From Pyrenopolyporus hunteri (lineage: Eukaryota > Ascomycota > Sordariomycetes > Xylariales > Hypoxylaceae): a stretch of DNA of 64,000 nucleotides. Below are positions 56,373-64,000 of this stretch, piece after piece. Both the position numbers and the translations under genes were made by a program. Numbering within the stretch: the stretch's first letter is position 1; the number at the start of each line of letters is the position of its first letter. The notes beneath the pieces are model-generated. The model saw only the letters and a list, made by a program, of their open reading frames with translations, did not search any database and was not told where the DNA came from. The DNA is taken from positions 1,922,001-1,986,000 of the forward strand of contig CADCXC010000005.1 in assembly GCA_902806595.1 (NCBI GenBank), in the 5' to 3' direction.

Positions 56373-58670
56373 TTAGCCAGCAGCAACGTCGACTTCCTGC
56401 CCTTCAAAAATAGGTAGCTCGGCTTCAATGTCCTTCCACTGCTTTGTGCCGTCGACCACGGCTTGGATAGCAGCAACGATTGTATCTTCATCCGCACGAA
56501 CTTGCTTGGTAGTGTCTCGATCCCGGAGAGTGATGGTACTGTCCTGAACCGTTTGGAAATCAACCGTAATGCCGAGCGGCGTGCCTAGCTCGTCGTTGCG
56601 GCTATATCTCTTCCCAATCGTTGCGGAAGAATCGTCAATGCGACTAGAGATACCAATTTTCCTAAGCCTCTGAGAAAGCTTGTGGCAGATTGGCCTGAAC
56701 TTCTCGTTCGATGATAGTGGGACAATCAGAACCTTTGTCGGGGCCACCGTCGGTGGGAACGAAAGAACCTAGAGAAAATTAGCATGTCTGTAGTAAGAGG
56801 AAATAAAAATAAAAGGGTGACATACGCCGCGGGCTTCATCACCGCCCTCGCTGGCTCGAGTCCAGAAGTTGTGCTCCATGAGGGCATAAAGTATTCTACC
56901 GATACCGAACGACGGCTCAATGACATTGGGTGTATACTCCCGAACATGTTCGACTCTTGTACGTTGCTCGATGGTGACCAGGTCTTTCGGGATCTCAACC
57001 TTTCCGTCACCAACACCGGAGACGTCAATGGTAATGCTCCCCTTTTCGCCCAGCTCCTTCGCAAGCGCTTCACGCTGTTCCTGCGTAGTCGCTACGATAG
57101 CGGCCTCCACTATCTTGCCGTCTTTCTTAAAATGAGGGCCGAATTTCTTCTTGTTCACTTCAACTTCCCATTCCTCAACGACCAGGGGCTCCGCTCGCTG
57201 TTCGCGAACGATAAGAGGCGCCCCGGTCCTCTTAGCATGAACACTTAGATCGTAAGCGCTGCGGTCCGCGCACCCAACACATTCAACCCATCCGTAGGAA
57301 GTGAGTAACTCAGCATCCCAGCAGTCGGCAGCGTAGTGAGCCATCTCGTTCGCCATGTGTTGCCTGAAACGGATCTTTGACTGGTCAACACCAATCTTCT
57401 TGAGGAAAAGGTGGATTCGAGCCATGAAGTAACCCAGCGTCTCGTTGTCGACGATTCCGTTCGCCACCGCCTGACCAATTGAAATCTTCTCGACATGTGT
57501 CTTTCCAGACAGCTGGGTTTGGCGGTTCAGAAGTACCAGCTCAATATCCTTAACCTCTTGGAATCGCGGATGTTTCTTGCCACCTTCGGGGTCCACGAAA
57601 TGCTCAATCTCCGCCATCAGGAATTCACGTACTCGAAGTAAACCAGCTCGAGGGGAAATTTCATTTCGATATGACCGGCCGATTGACGCCGATGCGAATG
57701 GTACCTGACCTTGGTTGAACTCTAGCAACTTGGAGAAATTCAGGAACTGGCCCTGGGCAGTTTCTGGTCTTAGGTAGCCGGGAAGATTGCTGCTAGGTCC
57801 AATAGCCGTCTGGAACATCAGGTTGAACGCCACAGGTGGTGACGGTTGCACGCCAGAAGAGGGATTCCTGAGGTCGTACTTCTTGATCAACTCACCAAGT
57901 TCATCGCCGTTGTAATTATCAATCTTGGCTAGCACTTCTTCGTATTCCTTGACTACAGCGTCATCAAGCTTAACAGCCTCTTGCGCACCCTTGGCCTTTC
58001 GCTTCTTCTTCTTGGGATCCTCTTCCTTCTCCTCGACCTTCTCACCGCGCGCCTCCTTGTCCCCTTTTAACCTGCTCTCGAGTATCTCCTCGACGAAGTG
58101 GTCAGCTCGAATGATCTCACCGTTTTTCGGATCCTTGCACATCCAGTCGGCAAATTTGTCCACGTGGCCACTGGTCTTCAATACTTCTTCCGGAGTCAGA
58201 ACCGAGCAGTCAACCTCTAGCATATCTTCCTCGAGCACGAAGTGTTTGCGCCACACGTCGATAATGTTCGCCTGGAGACTACAGCCAGGTGGGCCGTAAT
58301 CATAAAGACCCGCGACACCTCCATAAATCTCAAACGCTGGGGTATAGAACATGCGTCGTCGAAGCATTGAATCCAGGACGGGACGGTCCAAGGGCTGCCC
58401 CTTGAGGGTGGTAGCTGTCGTCGTCATATTTTCTTGTTTCTTGCTGTTTGTTTGCCCGCCGTGAGGGTATAGGGCTAGTTTCGAAGTAAAGAAGTTCCGC
58501 GAGGGATGTTTGGCGACTAGAGACCTCCGAATGTTACTCTTGTTAACGCTCAAGGATGGCCTTGAGATGGTTTTGAAGGTTCTCGAGCACCGCCAAATTG
58601 TGAATCGAGAGGGAATTGTGGAGTCCAAGCTCGACGCAAATTTTCCAGTCGCATAAACTGCCCGGCTCAT
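56373..58670 (-). CDS. GRS1: Glycyl-tRNA synthetase, dual cytosolic/mitochondrial
   Basis: Class II aminoacyl-tRNA synthetase charging tRNA-Gly. Minus-strand exons are 58670-56826 and 56768-56373 (58-bp intron, GTATGT donor, CTCTAG acceptor), giving 746 residues. The catalytic domain starts at VLDSMLRRRMFYTPAFEIYG; motif 2 lies in GRSYRNEISPRAG and motif 3 in SFGIGRILYALMEHNFW. A Lys/Glu insert (KVEEKEEDPKKKKRKAKG) lies around residue 225. The anticodon-binding domain begins at the second exon (APTKVLIVPLS). Residues 1-81 are rich in Arg, Ser and Lys and poor in acids, a mitochondrial presequence; Met82 (MTTTATTLKGQPL, 58427) starts the likely cytosolic form. One gene for two compartments is known in yeast, there through a UUG start; here the upstream start is an ATG. 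Confidence 0.96.
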
Positions 58671-59072
58671 GAAGTTGATGTCAGATTAGAAAATATGCGA
58701 CTCCAAATTTTTGTAGGCCGGCGTTGTTAATTTAGGTAGATAAAGTAACAGAACCGAGTCACAGCAATTGAGTCATAAGGTGGCCGATAATTTTCATTCT
58801 GCTACCACCTGAAAGCAAATTACCCCTCCAGCCCCTCCATCGGCCCCTCCATGCAAAACCTCCCGGTTAAAACGCAACCCCGACGCGCTCCCTAAGATAA
58901 GGGGCCCACTCTTTATTCAGGGCCCACAAAAATTTTCAGATGCAAATGTTCGATGTTCATTTCTTAGCAACCTTCTAGTTATACAAACCTAGAGATATCA
59001 GTATCTAAGAACGAGTTCTCCGGACTCGTCAATTAGGTCACGACTACCTCCCCACTGAGGCGACGAAACATA
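58671..59072. promoter_or_regulatory. Bidirectional promoter GRS1 / RPF1
   Basis: A 402-bp spacer between divergent starts of two translation/ribosome genes. At 58928-58938 the sequence AAAAATTTTCA matches the rRNA-processing element (RRPE) seen ahead of ribosome biogenesis genes in ascomycetes, about 135 bp from the RPF1 start. A poly-A/T-poor, C-rich stretch lies at 58810-58870. Confidence 0.6.
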
Positions 59073-60385
59073 ATGGGCTCGCAACGATCTACGTCGCTGT
59101 CTAAGAAGACGGGAAATAAGCTTCACCGTCAATCGCTGTACGTCAAACAGAAAAGAGAACGGGAGAAGGAGAAGCGCGAAGCCCGCTTCCGAAGAAAGAA
59201 GGAAGAAGATAGAGAACCCGAACTTCGTCGAGAGAGAGTCGCGCGGAACCAGCCAACGACCATTGACCGGAAACGAGTCTGGGACGACGTTGACAACGAT
59301 GGACTGGGCGCAAGTGTCGACATGGAGCAACTGCTCAAGAAGAGACGGCTACAACAAGAAGAAGCAGAGGAAAGGCTAGCTGCGGCGGTAGAGAATGGCG
59401 AAGGTTTCGAAAAAGAAGACAGAGACGACGAAGAGGATAGTATGTTAGGTTCAGACGACGAGGATGCCGAATCCGACGAGGAACTAGCCGCAAAAGCTCG
59501 CGCGAAGCAAGTAATTCGAGACGACAGCCTTGCCCCCTCGACGACCTCAACAAACCTTGATCTTACGCCGGAGTCAATAGTGGCCAAGTTCCCGTCGCTA
59601 TTCTCCGACGATGGGCCCGCAGAGCCCAAGGTCTTAGTCACCACTACTCTCAACTCGACCCTACATAATGAAGCGAGATTGCTCTGCACACTATTCCCGC
59701 ACAGCACGTATATACCGCGGTCGGCGCACAAGTACAGCCATAAATACAGCGTGAGAGAGATTTGCAAATTTGCTGGGAACAGAGGTTTCAGCACTGTTAT
59801 GATTCTCAGAGAGGACCTGAAGAAGCCAATCGGCCTAGACATTGTCCATTTGCCTTCGGGACCAACGTTCCACTTCAGCATTTCCAACTGGGTTGAAGGC
59901 AAGAAGCTCCCAGGTCATGGTAACCCGACGAACCACTACCCGGAGCTTCTACTGAATAACTTCAAAACACCGCTGGGTGTTCTCACGGCAAGGCTCTTCC
60001 AGTCGCTCTGGCCCAAGACCCCCGAGCTGCAAGGTCGTCAGGTGGTCACTCTGCACAACCAACGCGATTACATCTTCTTGCGCCGGCATAGGTACGTCTT
60101 TCGAGACAAGAGGGCGACAGAAAAGAGTGTAGTCGGCGCAGATGGAAAGGAGTTGAAAGGCGTGGAAAATATTCGCACAGGTAAGTCAATAACTGTTAAT
60201 TACATACGCATAATTACGCTAACGGTGATATCTTGGCAGGTCTCCAAGAATTGGGTCCTAGAGCAACTCTTAAGCTCAGACGTATTGACAAGGGAATTGG
60301 CCGGGCCGGGAGTGAAGGAGACGATGCCGTGCAATGGGAATGGAAGGCAAAGATGGAAAAGAAACGGACGCGATTCAACCTCTGA
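59073..60385 (+). CDS. RPF1: Rpf1, Brix-domain ribosome biogenesis factor
   Basis: Nucleolar factor for 60S subunit assembly and 27S pre-rRNA processing (family knowledge). Exons are 59073-60180 and 60240-60385, with a 59-bp intron (GTAAGT, GCTAAC branch), giving 417 residues. The N terminus is basic (KQKREREKEKREARFRRKK), followed by an acidic block (EDRDDEEDSMLGSDDEDAE). The Brix domain runs from about residue 185 (KVLVTTTLNSTLHNEARLL) through MILREDLKKPIGLDIVHLP, the block GPTFHFSISNW and VVTLHNQRDYIFLRRHRYVF, to the C-terminal LQELGPRATLKLRRID. The start ATG is the first in frame and lies next to a Ser/Lys-rich end typical of Rpf1. Head to head with GRS1. Confidence 0.96.
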
Positions 60386-61078
60386 TTCGACCTCTGATTC
60401 TTGCTAATGTTGTGCTGGTTCCGGATTCGGGTTGGGCCGTTACCTGATTTAGTAATATACCCAAGGACAAACTCACCAAGGCTGCAAGGTTCCTCACCTC
60501 GTCAAACGTTGGGTATCGCTCGCAAGATGCATTAGAAATACAGGAATACCAATAGGTACCTGTCCACATATAAACAACTCGATTAATTGGGCGCTGGGAA
60601 GATCGGCCTCTGCCTAAGATAAGATAAGCCCTTGGCAGCGCGGGGGAGCCACTATATACGCAGTACTTGGCAGATCTTACAGCGGCCTGTGGCTTGTAGG
60701 GGTCATCCAGCTGACAGGAAACCTTATTTCCGCTATCAAGCCAGGCCGACCCTTAGCTTATCTTCCCCTGCCTCCCATGACCTCCGTGAATGACCCATTC
60801 CTTCATTTTAGTTACAACTTACAACTTACAACTTACAACTGATAACATAATTCATTATTGCAGCTTGTTACAAGGTTGCCATTCCTACCTATCTATCTTT
60901 GTATTCGAAAGCGATGAACAAGTAAATGACATCTCTGGAGTAGGACCTTTACTGCCTACGTCCACGCGTACCCGACTCCCTTTAGCCGCGGTCGGCCTGC
61001 TGCAGAAGAGCTTAGGCGAAATCAAGCATCCACGGATTGTTCTCGCGTCTACTGGATAGACGCGACACTCGGACCGCC
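60386..61078. other. Spacer and promoter of the nucleoside transporter
   Basis: About 690 bp. A tandem of TTACAACTTACAACTTACAAC stands at 60814-60838. Nothing coding is seen. Confidence 0.5.
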
Positions 61079-62516
61079 ATGGACCGATTTCGTTCGTTCT
61101 TCAAGAATAGGGAGGATGCGGAGGAGTATCAGCCCCTAAACGAAGAGTCGCAGCCGCTTGACGGACCCCTAGAAGACTCCGAGGCCGATGACACACCTTT
61201 CTCATGGATCGAGTATAGCATATTCGCCTTGCTCGGCGTCGCAATGCTATGGGCCTGGTAAGGGAGACAATTCATCTAATATTTTACATATACGAGCATG
61301 CGATAGCTAATAGGGCAATTAATAAAGGAATATGTTCCTCGCCGCAGCGTCCTACTTCCAGCTCCGTTTCCAAGAAGACGACTGGATCCTAGAGAATTTC
61401 CAATCGGCCATCATATCTGTGTCGACACTCGCGAATCTGGGAGCGATGGTCGTGTTAACTAATCTTCAATCCACGGCTTCTTACCCGTTTCGCATCAACC
61501 TTGCTCTCTACATGAACGTCGCCATTTTCGCCTTATTGACGGCTTCGACTACCGCATTCCTCAGCGTCTCTCCCTCGGCATACCTTGTATTTCTATTGGT
61601 TATGGTAGCGTTCACGGCATGGGCGGCTGGGTTAATACAGAACGGCGCATTCGCGTTTGCTTCGAGCTTTGGAAGGCCAGAGTATATGCAGGCCATTATG
61701 GCTGGACAAGGCGTAGCAGGTGTACTCCCCGCCCTCGTACAGGTCATCTCGGTCCTTGTCGCCCCGCCAGCGGACATGGCCGTCAAGGCGAGAGAAGAGG
61801 CCTCGTTCGGGAATAGTAAGGCGGCGTTTATCTACTTTCTTACCGCAGTGATCGTATCCGTCGTAGCGCTGGTGGCCTTCATCCCGCTGGTCCAACGTCA
61901 TAACCGCATCGTTGAGAACCGGATGATGGAGCGCATGGCCGCATCGGTGACGAGCATCGAGTCTGCAGAGCGTGCGGCACGGAAAGTCGTCAGCATGTCG
62001 GTGCTTTTCAGGAAACTCCACTGGCTTGCAGGTGGAGTTTTCATGTGCTTCGCTGTCGCTATGTTCTTTCCGGTTTTTACGCCCAAGATCTTGTCGGTTA
62101 CGCAGCCCGACGAGGCGAGCTTACTGCTACAGCCTGCAGCATTCATCCCACTCGGGTTCTTGTTTTGGAACCTCGGTGACCTTGGGGGGAGGGCCAGCTC
62201 GCTCTTCCTGTCCCTCCGAGACCGGCCTGCCCTATTATTCGTAGCGAGCATTGCGCGGCTGATATTCCTACCCCTTTACGCCCTATGCAACCTGCACGGG
62301 AAAGGGGCTGTTATTAATAGTGACGCTTTCTATCTCTTACTAGTCCAATTCCCGTTCGGCTTTACCACAGGCTGGCTAGGCTCTAATTGCATGATGGCTG
62401 CCGGGGAGTGGGTTGAGGAGGGCGAACGCGAGGCCTCGGGCGGCTTCATGGGGTTGTCCCTTGTGGCTGGGTTGGCATTCGGTAGCCTGTTGAGCTTCAC
62501 TGCTGCCGGGGTATAA
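61079..62516 (+). CDS. FUN26: Equilibrative nucleoside transporter (Fun26 type)
   Basis: SLC29/ENT family permease, 455 residues; yeast Fun26 exports nucleosides across the vacuole membrane. Exons are 61079-61257 and 61328-62516; the 70-bp intron splits a Trp codon and gives LLGVAMLWAWNMFLAAASYF, the ENT first-span motif. About eleven hydrophobic spans can be drawn: six before a hydrophilic loop at about residues 215-240 and five after it. ENT hallmarks are ASTTAFL, AGLIQNGAFAFASSFGRPEY and QAIMAGQGVAGVLP, and LFWNLGDLGGR and the end GFTTGWLGSNCM. An acidic N-terminal tail (DAEEYQPLNEESQPL) has a dileucine-like sorting look, fitting a vacuolar place. The start in GCCATGG is the best-context ATG. 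Confidence 0.95.
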
Positions 62517-63008
62517 ACAGGACGGGACGGGGCAATGAAATACACGTAGGACTTTTTTTTCGAAAGATACATACAGAAGCAGGCGATCGATCATACCAGG
62601 GGCGTATTGGGGTATGGCGTTATGGGTGTGCATGATGCAATAGATCTTACCTCAGTTATTAGTAGGATGATGAATGGGTTTCTTATTTCTTATTTCTTAT
62701 TTCTTACCACGTTAGGGGAACACCTACCTATGTTGGTTAATAGGCGCATACCCGACCGGGTGGATATTAGATCGCCATGCATGTGCGCGGTAGCGAATGA
62801 ACGTGCCAGCATCATCCCTCACGATGATCCCGTTTATTGCTAGCTTGGTACTAGGTACGCAAACTATTTGCAGGCGGCGCTACCATTTAATCTCGATCAA
62901 CTTCGGTCACACGGGAACACGGAACACTGCCTGGGGGCGTATCTACGTATCGACATGGAAGTATAGGGGTCCATACGACGGTCTAGACGGCAGGTAGGTG
63001 CTCAAAGG

Positions 63009-63078
63009 TGGTAGGTACGTGTACCTAAGTAGGCCTAGGTAGGTTTAGGGAGGTTCAGGTAGGTTTAGGTAGGGTTAG
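63009..63078. repeat. TAGGTAGG / TTTAGGGAGG degenerate tract
   Basis: About 70 bp of degenerate GGTAGGTA, TAGGCCTAGGTAGG and GGTTTAGGTAGGGTTAG units. The GGTTTAGG and GGGTTAG words resemble telomeric TTAGGG, but the array is short and irregular, so an interstitial telomere is not claimed. Confidence 0.7.
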
Positions 63079-63794
63079 ACATGGCGTCTTCTATTCGATG
63101 GGCTGAGGGGAGTTCGATAGCGTCTTCTACTAAATTTATCTTTTTTAGGACCTACATATTATGGTTTAGGGAGGGAACCGCCCTCTGTGCATAGGACTGC
63201 GCCACCCGGTACCCTAGAGGTTCCCTTCCAAGGGTTTGGTTTGATTTTTGCTTTTTCCTCTCTTCAGCTTCTCCAGGTCGGCTACGGACAGCCGCATAAG
63301 GTGTTAAATGTTCCCAGCGGCAGATTGAAGCTCAACGTCATAAATGGAGTCCAATTTCTCCATTTCGCCTTGTCTAAGTCGGTCTCGATTACCATTCCAT
63401 TTTTTTATTAGGGAGGGTCTCTTAGATCTTATTTTTCTTCTTCTCAATCCAGTTTTTCATTCCCCAGTATTCGGGACGGCCTTGAATCATATAAGAGTTT
63501 TTCTATAATTATACCTATTCTGCTTGGTTTGTCCTGCAGGTAGGCAACTTCAGTAACTAATACCTCCCATACCTACCAAACCATATCACACCGTACCATA
63601 TCTCCTTTGGGTCTTCGATAAGTCGTTCGTTTAACTATCATTTTAACCAGCAAGCAAACCGGGCGGCTAGGTAAAAAAAGAAAAAGAGAGGGTTACGTGC
63701 TTCTGCCTTCTTATCAGGAAAGTTAATTTTTAGGTTGCCGCTATACTGGACAAAGGGAGCGACTTAATCGTCCGATCCTCGTTATAATTCATTC

Positions 63795-63859
63795 ACTCTC
63801 TCTCTCTCTCTCTTACACGCACACACACACGTACCCTCTCTATCTCTCTCTCTCTCTCC
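63795..63859. repeat. (CT)n-(CA)n-(CT)n compound microsatellite
   Basis: Two CT dinucleotide runs flank an ACACAC run. It lies about 100 bp ahead of a candidate start codon at 63956, as often seen in fungal promoters and leaders. Confidence 0.85.
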
Positions 63860-63955
63860 TCTGCAAAGTTTTCTAGATGCGCTTCTTTTTCAACGTAGCG
63901 CTTTCTCAGGACAGCTCGCGGGATTCTACTCCGGTCTAAAATCGTGGAGCTCGCC

Positions 63956-64000
63956 ATGAAGCCTCTAAAGGACATATGGAGCGAGCTCTCCAAACCGCTC
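63956..64000 (+). CDS. Possible gene start cut by the window edge
   Basis: An ATG in a fair context (CGCCATGAA) opens a frame of 15 codons, MKPLKDIWSELSKPL, up to the edge. The CT-rich leader before it fits a promoter-proximal leader. There is too little to name a product, and the call may be wrong. Confidence 0.25.
   Translation, partial: MKPLKDIWSELSKPL

Larger units (their letters stand above)
62517..63955. other. Right-end spacer
   Basis: The stretch holds the transporter 3' end, the TAGG-rich tract 63009-63078 and CT/CA microsatellites at 63795-63859. Short open frames do not resemble known proteins. Confidence 0.5.

Noticed and set aside
63009..63078. Telomere-like GGTTTAGG / GGGTTAG words
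   Set aside because: They are too few and irregular for TTAGGG arrays and better explained as part of the TAGG tracts seen in other spacers.

Overview
The window is from the nuclear genome of a filamentous ascomycete (Pezizomycotina, most likely a Sordariomycete). The support is short introns of about 53-75 bp with GTANGT donors and CTAAC/CTRAY branch sites, fungal-only protein families (Zn2Cys6 regulator, HET domain, Mhr1/mL67, Pbn1), and pyrimidine-rich, gene-poor spacers. I could support 19 protein-coding genes plus one possible gene start cut by the right edge. I found no credible tRNA, rRNA, CRISPR array or intact transposon. Exon borders were placed by hand from splice signals and reading-frame continuity.

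Layout, left to right: a Zn2Cys6 transcription factor (+, 1250-4656); KRI1, 40S ribosome assembly (-, 6254-8245), head to head with a Rab5/Vps21 GTPase (+, 8868-9684); an RBBP6-type RING protein with RGG and SR-rich tails (+, 10675-13706); an SDR oxidoreductase (-, 16465-17316) in a gene-poor stretch; PBN1 of the GPI mannosyltransferase I complex (+, 21268-22820); a membrane-anchored prolyl 4-hydroxylase (+, 23129-24217); a sulfotransferase-like P-loop protein (+, 25963-27399); MHR1/mL67 (-, 27586-28802), head to head with HSP104 (+, 29648-32428).

The second half holds a HET-domain protein (-, 33781-36060), a PrpF-family isomerase (-, 37148-38431), CTR9 of the Paf1 complex (-, 38831-42579), a type II membrane glycosyltransferase-like protein (+, 44252-45592), a GC-rich AAA+ ATPase (-, 46244-48480), the PAK kinase CLA4 (-, 50244-52944), glycyl-tRNA synthetase GRS1 (-, 56373-58670), head to head with the ribosome biogenesis factor RPF1 (+, 59073-60385), and an equilibrative nucleoside transporter of the FUN26 type (+, 61079-62516).

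Most genes are conserved housekeeping genes (ribosome assembly, transcription elongation, translation, endosome traffic, GPI anchors, heat shock) and do not form one pathway. The accessory-looking members are the SDR, HET, PrpF, sulfotransferase-like, glycosyltransferase-like and AAA genes, which sit among long spacers. The most unusual non-coding signals are an array of direct and inverted 12-bp GTTGAGCCCAAA motifs at 33217-33346, dispersed ACCTAGGT/TAGG tetranucleotide tracts in nearly every spacer and one intron, and a textbook heat shock element upstream of HSP104. I did not find a clear, previously undescribed multi-gene system. The best leads are the motif array, the glycosyltransferase-like family and the RING-RGG-SR protein.
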